This document shows positions 33,959 to 42,316 of a stretch of DNA of 64,000 nucleotides, one piece after another. Source of the stretch: Pyrinomonadaceae bacterium (GTDB lineage Bacteria > Acidobacteriota > Blastocatellia > Pyrinomonadales > Pyrinomonadaceae); NCBI GenBank assembly GCA_019694395.1, contig JAIBCC010000025.1, positions 1 through 64,000 of the forward strand, read 5' to 3'. The translations under genes were made by a program, and so were the position numbers. Below the pieces are notes generated by a model. It did no database searches. It was not told where the DNA came from and worked only from the letters and a program-made list of their open reading frames with translations. Position 1 is the stretch's first letter. Every line of letters begins with the position of its first letter.

Positions 33959-33963
33959 TATAA

Positions 33964-34671
33964 TTATTTTGAGGAATAAGAGATTGGATCTGTGACACCT
34001 GCCTGTGCAAATCCGCGCAGACGCAGCGCGCACGAATCACAAGTTCCGCAAGCCAGATCTTCACTCCGATAACACGACCACGAAAGATGTAACGGCGCAT
34101 TTAATTTCAAACCTTTTTTAACGATTTCGGCTTTGGACAGATGAATTATCGGAGTTTTGATTTTGATGTTTGTATCGGGTTTGGTGCCTGCTTCGATAGC
34201 TTTTTCAAAGGCTTCGTAAAATTCAGGACGGCAATCGGGATAGCCGCTGGAATCTTCGGCAACTGCACCGATGTAAATCGAATTTGCACCTAAAACTTCT
34301 GCCCAGCTGGTGGCAATCGAAAGCATATTGGCATTCCGAAAAGGAACGTAACTCGTTGGAATATCTTTACTTTCGAGGTTGGCTTCAGTCACTTCCATGC
34401 GTTTATCAGTCAAACTTGAGCCGCCGATTTTGGTTAGATGCTCAATCGAAATATCAAGCCGATTTTTAATGCCGTAAAAATCGCCAATCTCATTAAAAGC
34501 CTTTCTTTCTCTCCTTTCGGTGCGCTGACCGTAGGAAATGTGCAGAAATGCTACTTCATCATTTTCACTTTTGGCAATTGCTGCCGTGACGCACGAATCC
34601 ATTCCGCCGCTGACGAGGACGATTGCGGATTTGAGATTTGGGATTTGGGATTTTTCGTTAAAGTTCATCAA
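33964..34671 (-). CDS. queC: 7-cyano-7-deazaguanine synthase
   Basis: A 235-aa enzyme that makes preQ0 from carboxy-deazaguanine, ammonia and ATP, on the path to queuosine. The PP-loop SGGMDS is at residues 20-25 and the C-terminal zinc cluster reads SCYRSEDLACGTCDSC. The N-terminal residues before the PP-loop (KSQIPNLKS) are encoded by ATTTGGG word repeats. It overlaps the small preceding gene by 14 bp, so it is translationally coupled in an operon with queE. Confidence 0.93.
   Translation of the reverse strand: MMNFNEKSQIPNLKSAIVLVSGGMDSCVTAAIAKSENDEVAFLHISYGQRTERRERKAFNEIGDFYGIKNRLDISIEHLTKIGGSSLTDKRMEVTEANLESKDIPTSYVPFRNANMLSIATSWAEVLGANSIYIGAVAEDSSGYPDCRPEFYEAFEKAIEAGTKPDTNIKIKTPIIHLSKAEIVKKGLKLNAPLHLSWSCYRSEDLACGTCDSCALRLRGFAQAGVTDPISYSSK
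34630..34658. repeat. in-frame word repeat, word GGATTTG, at the start of queC
   Basis: GGATTTGAGATTTGGGATTT and a following GGGATTTTT repeat a 7-bp word inside codons 5-13 of queC. It resembles the words around rpmF and fabH (63464-63815). Confidence 0.65.
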
Positions 34672-34888
34672 TTATAATTTGGCTACAACTGTTACTGGCT
34701 TCTTGGATTAATCGATAGAAAATATTAGCAGCAATTGTTCTATCACCTAAATTATCGCAGAAATAAAACCCGTCGTTTTCTAAAGCGACTACAACCTCTT
34801 CCTTGTATAGCTTTGAAAGCCTTGTTAAAAAAAATTCTAAGTTCTTCCTATCTTTAACTGGAAATCTTATTTTGTATTCTACTCCCAT
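34658..34888 (-). CDS. 76-aa protein inside the que operon, unknown
   Basis: A 76-aa acidic soluble protein with no known motif; two Cys (FYFCDN and NSCSQ). ATG 34888 follows the queE stop by 2 bp, and its end overlaps queC by 14 bp, so it is translated within the operon. It is too short and lacks the His residues to be QueD. The frame to 34918 is probably not used. An accessory or unrelated insertion are both possible. Confidence 0.6.
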   Translation of the reverse strand: MGVEYKIRFPVKDRKNLEFFLTRLSKLYKEEVVVALENDGFYFCDNLGDRTIAANIFYRLIQEASNSCSQIIIDEL

Positions 34889-34890
34889 TA

Positions 34891-35538
34891 TTAAACACCA
34901 TGGACATCTGCGCCCCAAATATACTTGTGTAATTGCAGATTTAAGCGAACTTTCAGGTTACTTTTGGCAATAGTTTCGGCAATCTCAGGTAGATTTTTAA
35001 TGCCGAAAACTGGTGAGACTAAAATCTCTTTAGCCTGATTCTGCAAATCATATTTTTCGATAATTCTCACAGCAAACTCCCAATCATCCAAATCGGCAAT
35101 AACGAACTTTACTTCATCTTTTTCAGGGTTTAATCTTTCCAAATTTGCCCAATAATTGCGTTCAGCTTCGCCCGAGGCGGGACATTTGACATCCAAGATT
35201 ATTTTGGCGCGCTCATCAACTTTTTCGGTCGAAACGTAACCGCCTGTTTCGATCAAAACTTCGTAGCCTAAATCGCAAAGATTTGTGATAAAAGGAAATA
35301 TGTTTTTTTGAGCTAGCGGTTCGCCGCCGGTAATTTCGACTAAATTGCAGTCGAGCTCTCTTAATTTCGCCAAAATCTCGTCGAAACGCATTCGCTCTCC
35401 ACCCGTAAAAGTGTATTCGGAATCGCACCAGACACAGCGCATCGGACATCCTGTCAGACGCACGAACGCACACGGGCGACCTGCGTGTGAAGATTCGCCT
35501 TGGATCGAGAGAAAAATTTCAGTTATTCGTAAATCCAT
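34891..35538 (-). CDS. queE: 7-carboxy-7-deazaguanine synthase (radical SAM)
   Basis: A 215-aa radical-SAM enzyme that contracts the ring of carboxy-tetrahydropterin to carboxy-deazaguanine. The cluster motif GCPMRCVWCD (C-x3-C-x2-C) and the preceding I-Q-G-E-S substrate loop are typical, as is ITGGEPL. ATG 35538 is preferred; the longer frame to 35577 reads through GGATAAA repeats. QueD and folE are not in this window. Confidence 0.93.
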   Translation of the reverse strand: MDLRITEIFLSIQGESSHAGRPCAFVRLTGCPMRCVWCDSEYTFTGGERMRFDEILAKLRELDCNLVEITGGEPLAQKNIFPFITNLCDLGYEVLIETGGYVSTEKVDERAKIILDVKCPASGEAERNYWANLERLNPEKDEVKFVIADLDDWEFAVRIIEKYDLQNQAKEILVSPVFGIKNLPEIAETIAKSNLKVRLNLQLHKYIWGADVHGV

Positions 35539-35547
35539 AAAACTTAC

Positions 35548-35590
35548 AGGGATAAAAAAGGATAAACAAGGATACAAAAAAGGGCAAATA
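35548..35590. repeat. direct word repeats GGATAAA
   Basis: GGGATAAAAAAGGATAAACA and AGGATACAAAAAAGG follow directly upstream of queE without a matching reverse arm. The word is the same as in the ybbA-ybbP hairpin. Confidence 0.7.
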
Positions 35591-35618
35591 GAATAAGAGA
35601 TTGATATAAAATAGTTAT

Positions 35619-36311
35619 ATGAATGATTTAGTATGGCTCAACAAAGATGAATTCTCAAACAAATTAAAAATGTCTTTTTCTGAGAAGGTTCAAGAAGTTT
35701 ATTTCTGCAATTTTAATTTAAAATCAAAAAACCTCGAAAGAGTTATTCCAGAAATAGCCGATGATTATGTTGCTCCGTGGACAGAGCCGGGACCTTGCCT
35801 GAAGTGGTATGGAATATTTGAAGATATATATTTTTTATTGACGGCAAGGCTTGGTAATAATGAAATAGCAGATGTTTACTTATTTTTATCTGATTCTCAG
35901 TCAATAGATTGGCGAATTTTTAAAGATGCAAATTTGACCTCTTTAGCAAAAAGATTAACTTGGATAAATGGCGCAGAAGATGCCTCAACGTCATTATTTT
36001 CGTTTGATGATGACCATCTAAGATATGAATTTTATAGAGCCAAAAATGAAAAAGATGCCGGAGAATTTAAAAATTATTTGATAAATAGCAGTTTTCCGCG
36101 AGAACTTTTTATCGGTCAGGCTGAAAATCTTAAATTGATTTGGGTAGTAGAAAAAGAAGAGAAAATAGTTGCCAGATACAACTCACGCTATTCTTGTGAA
36201 AAATATGCAGTAAGAATGTCCAAACAAGATAACGCAACTTATTTAGTAAGTTGCGAAAACGACTCTGAATATTCGGCAACTATTTTCCGAGATGGAAAAA
36301 TGATCAATTAA
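35619..36311 (+). CDS. 230-aa soluble protein of unknown function, AT-rich
   Basis: A 230-aa acidic protein without signal peptide or membrane helix and without a motif I know. Its codons are markedly more A/T-rich than its neighbours, and it is the only + strand gene in an otherwise minus-strand stretch, which suggests recent acquisition. The stop overlaps the end of the convergent gene by 4 bp. Confidence 0.55.
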   Translation: MNDLVWLNKDEFSNKLKMSFSEKVQEVYFCNFNLKSKNLERVIPEIADDYVAPWTEPGPCLKWYGIFEDIYFLLTARLGNNEIADVYLFLSDSQSIDWRIFKDANLTSLAKRLTWINGAEDASTSLFSFDDDHLRYEFYRAKNEKDAGEFKNYLINSSFPRELFIGQAENLKLIWVVEKEEKIVARYNSRYSCEKYAVRMSKQDNATYLVSCENDSEYSATIFRDGKMIN

Positions 36312-36760
36312 ATCTTGAAAGACTTGGCGATTTTAGTCGTAATCGAATCGTAAACACTTTTCTTTGACTCTTTGTATTCAAAGGTAAAGGTAAAAAATTG
36401 ATCGTCTTTGAGAAAAGTCTTTTGATAAAATATTTTGCCGCCTTTTTTACCGGAAATAACAAAGCCGTTTTTGAGCAAAGTTTTATAGGTGAGACCTACT
36501 CCGAAATCTTTCAAAGCGGATTGATATTCCTCTTTGAGCGTTCGCATCAGAGCGTTATTGCTTCCCCAAACGCGCAACTCGGCATCAGCATTTTTGAAAA
36601 CCTGTCCGTCTCCGTTTTCTGCCTCGCCTTGGGGTTTAAGCGAAGTAGGATAAGAAATCGAATAACCAAAACGTGCATTGCCGTAAATATCATAATTGCT
36701 TTGACTAAAAGCGATTTGGGCAAAAACTAAAATTGCAAATAAGACTGATAATTTTTTCAT
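36308..36760 (-). CDS. exported protein of unknown function
   Basis: A 150-aa protein with signal peptide 1-19. The mature start (YGNARFGYSISYPTSL) is the typical opening of PsbP/DUF1795-like beta domains that follow a signal peptide in many envelope proteins. No active-site motif. It overlaps the orphan gene end by 4 bp (tail to tail). Confidence 0.6.
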   Translation of the reverse strand: MKKLSVLFAILVFAQIAFSQSNYDIYGNARFGYSISYPTSLKPQGEAENGDGQVFKNADAELRVWGSNNALMRTLKEEYQSALKDFGVGLTYKTLLKNGFVISGKKGGKIFYQKTFLKDDQFFTFTFEYKESKKSVYDSITTKIAKSFKI

Positions 36761-36764
36761 AATC

Positions 36765-37199
36765 TTAAAATAATCCGAACCATCTAAAATAATTCAAAAC
36801 CTCACCAATTCCAAAAGAAGCCAAATTTGCTAAGAAAACTGCAATAAAACATCGAATCCAGTCGTTTGTATCAAAATCTTCTCGCCCACGAAACGCCAGC
36901 CAAAAAATAACGCATTCGCCAAAATGTGCAAATGATTCCGCAACCAATAAATAAAGCCAACGCGGAGAATTCGCCATCAATGTCGGCAAAACCAAAACCA
37001 CGATCGGATAAGTGCAAGCCGTCAGCCAAATTCCGCACAGAATCTTTTGCCTTAAACTCATTTTAGGCGAAAGCAAAAAGATCAAAACCGTAGTTTCAAT
37101 TAAAATCGTGGTGACATAACCGATTGGCAAAAAATACCACAAATAACTGGGCGAAACTGTTTCAATTATTCCGCTTGGCGGCTCATCAAAAAAGAACAT
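36765..37199 (-). CDS. small four-helix membrane protein
   Basis: A 144-aa protein with about four membrane helices and few charged residues outside the loops. The C-terminal ASFGIGEVLNYFRWFGLF is distinctive but unknown to me. It is in line with the preceding seven-to-eight-helix membrane protein, 72 bp away across a repeat. Confidence 0.6.
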   Translation of the reverse strand: MFFFDEPPSGIIETVSPSYLWYFLPIGYVTTILIETTVLIFLLSPKMSLRQKILCGIWLTACTYPIVVLVLPTLMANSPRWLYLLVAESFAHFGECVIFWLAFRGREDFDTNDWIRCFIAVFLANLASFGIGEVLNYFRWFGLF

Positions 37200-37270
37200 A
37201 ACTTAATTGAAAATTGCTAGTTGATAATTTTCAGATTTCATTATCAATTATCTATTTTCCACTATCCATT
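37200..37270. repeat. word repeats ATAATTTTC / TATCAATTATC
   Basis: GATAATTTTCAG and ATTATCAATTATCTATTTTC words repeat and partly mirror each other (GATAAT against ATTATC). It lies between two membrane-protein genes on the minus strand. Weaker than the other elements. Confidence 0.45.
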
Positions 37271-37271
37271 G

Positions 37272-38282
37272 CTAAAGCATTTTTATCAAAAACGGAAATT
37301 CAGCCAAAACATGTGCGATGGCAATTCCAAAATAAATTTCGCGCGTCACAACATAATCAGCCGAAAAGCCGAACCAAAGTGCAATCATTATGCAAAAACT
37401 GATTGCCAACGCGGTTAAAACTAATTTTGGAAAGCCTTTTTCGTTGGCAAAAAGCGGAATCTCGTTTAATTTCCAGGGGATTGCGCGGCGGTCAACCAGC
37501 GGAATCAGTAAAATCCAAACCGTGTAATGGATCGTTTCCAAAAAAACATGCGTGGCAACCAGAAAGTGGCTCGAAATAGTCGGCAAAATATTTGAACCGG
37601 CGTGATTCGTAATTACTGAAAACAAATAAGTTTCCTCAGATAACTTTGGCGTTTTGCCAAAAACGAACCACAATCCAATGACAAAAAAGGGAATTGTCGC
37701 CAAACAAATTCGATACGCCGTCAGCCATTTGGGTTTGGTGCGCCGGATCTGTCTTTCTAAAAAATACATCGCAATAAAAGGATGAATATAGACAAGTGCC
37801 AATGCCCAATATCCTGGAAAAAGCCAAGCAAGTGATGCGAGTAAACAGGCAATGATAACGCCCCAGCTCCAATCGGTTTTCGGACGCTGCAAACCGCGTA
37901 AATAAACTAAAACTCCAACCCAAAAAACAAATGCCGTGTTCCAGCTGGCGGCGGCAAAAGCCCACGTTTCATAGTTCCAAAGCCATCCGCTGGAAAAATA
38001 AATCACCAGATAAAATGAGGTGAGCAGAATTACTCCGCCGATTCCAACCGAATAAAATAATTTGGATTTTCCCCAGCGCACCGGCATTCGGGCAGCAAAA
38101 TATCGAAATTCAAAAAAGTTGTGAACGCCGGCAAAAATGAAAATTGTAATGATCGAGGCTTGGAGCGGAAAACTGCCAATCACGACCGCCGCGAAAAAGG
38201 TCAGCAAAATAAATAAACAGGCAAAAACGAGCGAAGAATTGTCCGCTCGTCCTACATTGTTGATTTTACTGATGTTTTGCAT
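37272..38282 (-). CDS. polytopic membrane protein with conserved-looking His/Glu residues
   Basis: A 336-aa protein with about nine hydrophobic helices. His and Glu occur at helix ends in a pattern: GVHNFFEFRYF, YIHPFIAMYFLE, SHFLVATHVFLETIHY and AHVLAEF. Membrane di-iron enzymes and Brp/Blh-like carotene oxygenases have such His sets, but the order does not match a family I can name. It begins 5 bp after the DUF2059-like gene, so the two are one operon. Confidence 0.6.
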   Translation of the reverse strand: MQNISKINNVGRADNSSLVFACLFILLTFFAAVVIGSFPLQASIITIFIFAGVHNFFEFRYFAARMPVRWGKSKLFYSVGIGGVILLTSFYLVIYFSSGWLWNYETWAFAAASWNTAFVFWVGVLVYLRGLQRPKTDWSWGVIIACLLASLAWLFPGYWALALVYIHPFIAMYFLERQIRRTKPKWLTAYRICLATIPFFVIGLWFVFGKTPKLSEETYLFSVITNHAGSNILPTISSHFLVATHVFLETIHYTVWILLIPLVDRRAIPWKLNEIPLFANEKGFPKLVLTALAISFCIMIALWFGFSADYVVTREIYFGIAIAHVLAEFPFLIKML

Positions 38283-38287
38283 TTTTT

Positions 38288-39022
38288 TTAAGAAGCTATG
38301 TTGTCTGCGACAAATTTGACAAACATTTGATTCAATTCTTTTTTCTCTAAACTTTCTTTTAACTCATCTAAAAAACGGTCGCCGAATTTATCCAATTCTG
38401 CGCTGACATCATTCAAAATGTCTTTGTTCAAGGTCTTAAAGAATTTTTCGCCGGTTTTGGTCATTAAAAGTTTTTCGGCATATTTGGCAAATTTATCAGC
38501 GTCAACCAGATTTGTTTCGTCTTTTTCGCTTCTGATGCCGTAGGTCAAAGCCTGATTCATTGCCAGCAAAGTGTTCTGTCCGTTTGACGATTGGAAAAAG
38601 TTATTCAGTTTTTGCAGTTCGGCAACCGTAAAATTTTTAGCAAAATGTTTGGCGGCTGATTCTTTAACCCACGCTTTTATTTTGAAGTTTTTTCCTATCA
38701 AAACATTGACATAATTGGAAATATCTCTGGTCAACGCCGGAATTTTTGCTTTGATTTCGGCTTTCTTTTCAGCAGAAAATTTATCCGATGCGTTAATTCT
38801 TCGTTCAATATCTGCACCGATTTCTTCTTCCATTCCTTTTGAGAAAGTAACTCTTGTTTTTTCGATCATTCCATCAAATTCTTCGTATGGAAAGATCTTT
38901 TCCGTAGTTGTTACCAGTTGGGAAACTAATTTTTGTTTGGACGGTGCAACAGCTTTTTGTCCGAATGAAAACTGAACTAATCCTAATAAAACCAATGAAA
39001 TAAATAAAATCTGTTTTGTCAT
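38288..39022 (-). CDS. exported DUF2059-like protein
   Basis: A 244-aa protein with signal peptide 1-21. The segment FTVAELQKLNNFFQSSNGQN near residue 130 is the DUF2059 hallmark. The family is periplasmic and of unknown role. The mature protein is helical and rich in Lys and Glu. ATG 39022 is preferred to the longer frame. Confidence 0.75.
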   Translation of the reverse strand: MTKQILFISLVLLGLVQFSFGQKAVAPSKQKLVSQLVTTTEKIFPYEEFDGMIEKTRVTFSKGMEEEIGADIERRINASDKFSAEKKAEIKAKIPALTRDISNYVNVLIGKNFKIKAWVKESAAKHFAKNFTVAELQKLNNFFQSSNGQNTLLAMNQALTYGIRSEKDETNLVDADKFAKYAEKLLMTKTGEKFFKTLNKDILNDVSAELDKFGDRFLDELKESLEKKELNQMFVKFVADNIAS

Positions 39023-39113
39023 TTTTTTGTGCCTCGATTCTCTGAAATTTGTCGGCAAATTTGCCTTTCAATCAGTAATCGCCAAAAAGTATGACAAAAC
39101 AGGTCAAAAAAAT

Positions 39114-39710
39114 TTATTCTTCGTCGCTCGGCTTTTTCTCATCCGTTACCTCAGGCACAATCAGTTCGGGGTTTTGGGCAGTATCCGAAACCTGGATTTT
39201 GATCTTGCCACCTGCTGAATTCCAATAGCCGAAAACTTTTTTATCAAATAATTTGCTGGTGATTTGCCGTAGTTCCGGCGGCGGACCGGCGTTAGCATAA
39301 ACGATGGTCGCAACTGCGCTGCTCAAAAATAAAACTGCGCCGATCACCAAAATTTTACCTGTTTTGGTGACGAGCTTTTTAGTCCGTGTCAGCCAAACTC
39401 CGCCAAATAAAATTGCCGAACTCATAAATAATCCGCCAATAATTGTTTGCGTGCGCGAAAATCCTGTTTTGGCAGCAGCATTTGTATCTTGTTCATTATC
39501 AAGCTGTTCCAGTTCTGCACGAAGCTGTTTTAACTGACTTTTAGGAATAATCAGTTTTGCTTCTTTGGTATTTTTATCAAATTTAATTGACAAAAATGAA
39601 TCAATGGATTTTTTTGAATCCGTTTTTGGCGTTTCCGGCGGACGAACATCTGCAAATACAGCTATCGAACATAATACTAAAAATACAAATAAACTTAATA
39701 TTTTCTTCAT
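39114..39710 (-). CDS. exported protein with one membrane helix pair, tandem paralogue A
   Basis: A 198-aa protein: signal peptide 1-20, mature start VRPPETPKT, a helical K-S-Q-L-K-Q-L-R-A-E-L-E segment (about 70-90), two membrane helices (about 100-155) with GGLFMSSAILFGGVWLTRTK, and a beta-rich acidic end. The neighbouring gene has the same layout and the same key segments, so they are tandem duplicates. GAGG upstream of ATG 39710 lies in the end of the preceding gene. Function unknown. Confidence 0.7.
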   Translation of the reverse strand: MKKILSLFVFLVLCSIAVFADVRPPETPKTDSKKSIDSFLSIKFDKNTKEAKLIIPKSQLKQLRAELEQLDNEQDTNAAAKTGFSRTQTIIGGLFMSSAILFGGVWLTRTKKLVTKTGKILVIGAVLFLSSAVATIVYANAGPPPELRQITSKLFDKKVFGYWNSAGGKIKIQVSDTAQNPELIVPEVTDEKKPSDEE

Positions 39711-39711
39711 T

Positions 39712-40305
39712 TTATTCCTCACGATTGGTTTCAGGATTCATCGGAATCAATAACTTTATATCAGAAGTGACGGGACTTGAATCATTAACTATTTTTATCC
39801 GCACTTTTCCGCGAGCAGACGCGCCGCTTCGGGTTTGAAATTCGGGAGAAAGCATATTTTTATCAATTCCAAAAATTCTTGGCGGGGCAATATTGGCGAA
39901 AGTTATCATTCCTCCGCCGATAATGATTCCCACTAAAAACAAGCCGATAACAGTTTTTGAAGGTTTAGAACGTGCCATCCAAACTCCGCCGAAAATAAAA
40001 GCTAAAGTTAAGAACATTCCACCAATTACAGTTTGAGTTGATGCACCGAAACTTGGTTTAGCCGTTTCATTCTGCGCCAAATTATTTTCGATTCCTTCGG
40101 CTTCGTCCAATGCCGCACGGAGCAATTTGGTCGAACTCTTTTTAATGACCAGGGTCGGCTCAGTAACTTCTGTTGTCACATCAACAAACATTTCAACTTG
40201 ATTACCTTTCGGAGTCGGTTTTGGGGTGCTGGGACGTGCAATATCGGCAAAAATCACACTGGAAAAACAGGTCATTAAGACCAACAAAATGATAACTTTT
40301 TTCAT
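39712..40305 (-). CDS. exported protein with one membrane helix pair, tandem paralogue B
   Basis: A 197-aa paralogue of the next gene: signal peptide 1-20, mature start IARPSTPKPTP, TKLLRAALDEAEGIE in place of the helical segment, IGGMFLTLAFIFGGVWMARSK, then an acidic C-terminus ending in LLIPMNPETNREE. Both proteins place a Pro-rich start outside and a Lys/Arg-rich turn between helices. They probably form a hetero-oligomer or act in the same envelope process. Start ATG 40305 with GGAG upstream. Confidence 0.7.
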   Translation of the reverse strand: MKKVIILLVLMTCFSSVIFADIARPSTPKPTPKGNQVEMFVDVTTEVTEPTLVIKKSSTKLLRAALDEAEGIENNLAQNETAKPSFGASTQTVIGGMFLTLAFIFGGVWMARSKPSKTVIGLFLVGIIIGGGMITFANIAPPRIFGIDKNMLSPEFQTRSGASARGKVRIKIVNDSSPVTSDIKLLIPMNPETNREE

Positions 40306-40413
40306 TGAATTTCTCCTTTTTTCAAACTGCGCTGATTATAGCAGTTTCAAAAAAAAATGAGCGAACTTTTTTATTTATTCACCCGTTTTCTTTCCAAGAT
40401 TTTGGATTAGTAA

Positions 40414-41109
40414 TTATTTCAAAATTTCAAATTGGCTATAAACTTTGGTTAATTTGAAAGGTGCTGCATTTCCTGCTTTTCGCCATTTATCATTCTTGTT
40501 GTTGTATTTTTCACGATAAAAAATCGGCGTTTTTCCTTTTTTAGCCGTAACTTTATAACCGAAATAGGTTGTTTCGGTAAAACTTTCGGCATTGAACCAA
40601 CCGATTCCCTTCAGATTCGCGCCGGAAAATTCAAAAATATCTACGCCTGTTCCGCCTTGTCCCTGGTGCATTCCGCCGGAATAATAGAGCGCAAATTCAT
40701 TTAATCCGTTTTGATTGATGTCAGGTAAAACGGTTATTCCTAATGTCCAGCCGCTTTCAGTCAGATAATTTGCGATAACTTTTCCGTCTTCGATCAAGGC
40801 TAAACCGTTATTGCCAAAACCATTTCCGGTTTGGCAAAAAGAGTAAAAAGCAAGGGTTTGATTGGAATCAGGCTTGGAAAAAGAACCTTTGACCGCGCCC
40901 GACATTTCAAAAGCCTCCTGACACGGACTGTCTTCGGCAACCCAGTGTTTTCGCACTTTTGGCAGAACTTTTGCTTTGATCAGATTTTCAATTTCTGCGC
41001 CGGAATTGTTTTTTAATTCAGCCGTCGGATCATTGATAACTACGGTTTGCGCGAAAACAGAAATTGCAAAGAGACAGAAAATTGCGGAAAACTGAAAAAT
41101 TCTATTCAT
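40414..41109 (-). CDS. exported beta-rich protein of unknown function (FG-GAP-like)
   Basis: A 231-aa protein with signal peptide 1-20. The central part (GWTLGITVLPDINQNGLNEFALYYSGG) has the D-x-N-x-N-G-x-x-E-x-A pattern of calcium-binding FG-GAP/integrin-alpha repeats, though only one copy is clear. ATG 41109 is chosen because it begins the signal peptide; the longer frame to 41442 overlaps the divergent acetyltransferase gene. Confidence 0.6.
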   Translation of the reverse strand: MNRIFQFSAIFCLFAISVFAQTVVINDPTAELKNNSGAEIENLIKAKVLPKVRKHWVAEDSPCQEAFEMSGAVKGSFSKPDSNQTLAFYSFCQTGNGFGNNGLALIEDGKVIANYLTESGWTLGITVLPDINQNGLNEFALYYSGGMHQGQGGTGVDIFEFSGANLKGIGWFNAESFTETTYFGYKVTAKKGKTPIFYREKYNNKNDKWRKAGNAAPFKLTKVYSQFEILK

Positions 41110-41187
41110 AATTTGAGAGCATAATCCAAAATAATTTTTCAGACAAGATTTGCGTTTCGATGAGTTTTCTTTATAGTCTTTAAATGT

Positions 41188-41472
41188 ATGACGATTGAAC
41201 ATTTGGAAAATATGAGCGGCGGCGAATTTGTCATTCAGGAAAATGGAAATCGCGCCGCAGAAATGGCTTACACGAATGCAGGCGCAGACAAAATCATTAT
41301 TGCTCACACTTTTGTCGAAGATGTTTTTCGAGGCGAGCATATCGGCAGCGATTTGGTTAAAGCCGGAGTCGAATTTGCGCGGGAGAATAATTTGAAAATC
41401 ATTCCGTTGTGTCCTTTTGCCAAAGCCGAATTTGAACGGCACGACGAATATTCCGACGTTTTGGCTGATTAA
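41188..41472 (+). CDS. small GNAT-like N-acetyltransferase (YidJ/Gcn5-type short form)
   Basis: A 94-aa protein of the short GNAT group (Acetyltransf_CG/YjdJ-like). The acetyl-CoA part reads HTFVEDVFRGEHIGSDLVKAGVEFARENN, with the R-G-x-x-I-G-S turn in place of R-x-x-G-x-G/A, followed by IIPLCPFAKAEF. Acceptor unknown. It ends 3 bp before mqnA, so it is co-transcribed with it. Confidence 0.85.
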   Translation: MTIEHLENMSGGEFVIQENGNRAAEMAYTNAGADKIIIAHTFVEDVFRGEHIGSDLVKAGVEFARENNLKIIPLCPFAKAEFERHDEYSDVLAD

Positions 41473-41475
41473 AAA

Positions 41476-42315
41476 ATGCAGACCCCAAGAATTTCCGCCT
41501 CAAGCTATTCCAATACCGCTCCGCTTATCTGGTCATTTCTTTACGGTTCTAATCGCGGCAAATACGAAATGATTTTGGATAATGCGCCTGCGCGTTCCGC
41601 CGAACTTTTGGCGAACAAAAGAGTTGATGCCGCGCTTGTTCCCGTGATCGCCTATCAGCTTTTAGCAGATTTGCGCCTCATTCCAAACGTCTGTGTCGGC
41701 GCAAAAGAGAAAGTAAAAAGCGTTTGTCTGGTGACAAAAGGCGAAGATTTGCAGCAGGTTAAAACGGTTTCGCTGGATATTTCCTCAAAAACTTCGGTTG
41801 CCCTGACCAAAATAATTTTTCGTGAATTTTTAGGCTTTGAGCCAATCTGGAAAGATTCCAAACCGAATGTGGAAAAGATGTTGACTGAATCAGATTGTGC
41901 GCTTTTAATTGGCGATCCGGCATTGATGATACAAGAGTCGGGAGAAGAAAAAATCAAAGATCGAAGACCAAAGATCAAAGACCAACTCCGAAAATTCGAT
42001 TTAGCTGAACTTTGGAAATCTTATACTGGATTCGGCTTTGTCTTTGCGATGTGGATGGCAAATTTTGAGAAAGTCGAAATTGCTAAACAAATTGATTTTG
42101 CACACGCCCGCGATGAAGGCTTACAGCATTTGGACGAAATTATCGCCAATTACGAAAGTGAAATTCGCTTGCCGCATCAGGAATTTCATAAATATTTAAC
42201 CGAAAATATTTCCTTTACAATTAGCGATTCAATGCAAAAGGGCTTGGAACTTTATTTCAGTTTGGCGCATAAAAACGGATTGATTGAAAAATGTAAGCCG
42301 CTAAATTTCGCCTGA
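41476..42315 (+). CDS. mqnA: chorismate dehydratase of the futalosine menaquinone pathway
   Basis: A 279-aa periplasmic-binding-protein-fold enzyme that converts chorismate to 3-enolpyruvyl-benzoate. The start RISASSYSNTAPLIWSF and the F-Y-T-G-F-G-like SYTGFGFVFAMW are typical of MqnA. A KIKDRRPKIKDQ insert (near residue 160) is encoded by CAAAGAC word repeats. MqnC lies 700 bp downstream, which supports a futalosine route to menaquinone in this organism. Confidence 0.92.
   Translation: MQTPRISASSYSNTAPLIWSFLYGSNRGKYEMILDNAPARSAELLANKRVDAALVPVIAYQLLADLRLIPNVCVGAKEKVKSVCLVTKGEDLQQVKTVSLDISSKTSVALTKIIFREFLGFEPIWKDSKPNVEKMLTESDCALLIGDPALMIQESGEEKIKDRRPKIKDQLRKFDLAELWKSYTGFGFVFAMWMANFEKVEIAKQIDFAHARDEGLQHLDEIIANYESEIRLPHQEFHKYLTENISFTISDSMQKGLELYFSLAHKNGLIEKCKPLNFA
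41949..41985. repeat. in-frame word repeat, word CAAAGA(C/T), inside mqnA
   Basis: ATCAAAGATCGAAGACCAAA and GATCAAAGACCAAC repeat the CAAAGAC word in frame, adding a charged loop to MqnA. The word recurs in the M16 gene and the tesA-ybbA hairpin. Confidence 0.8.
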
Positions 42316-42316
42316 T

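Larger units (their letters stand above)
33650..33963. other. intergenic region with operator-like palindrome
   Basis: The 314-bp gap holds no gene. It contains the 21-bp palindrome at 33756-33776 and the word-repeat hairpin at 33808-33958, described separately. It is the promoter region of the TPR lipoprotein and the 3' end region of queC. Confidence 0.6.

Noticed and set aside
34658..34888. QueD
   Set aside because: The protein is too short and lacks the zinc-binding His residues of the 6-pyruvoyl-tetrahydropterin synthase family.
35539..35618. A preQ1 riboswitch upstream of queE
   Set aside because: The gap is filled by GGATAAA repeats and has no preQ1 aptamer stem with an A-rich tail.
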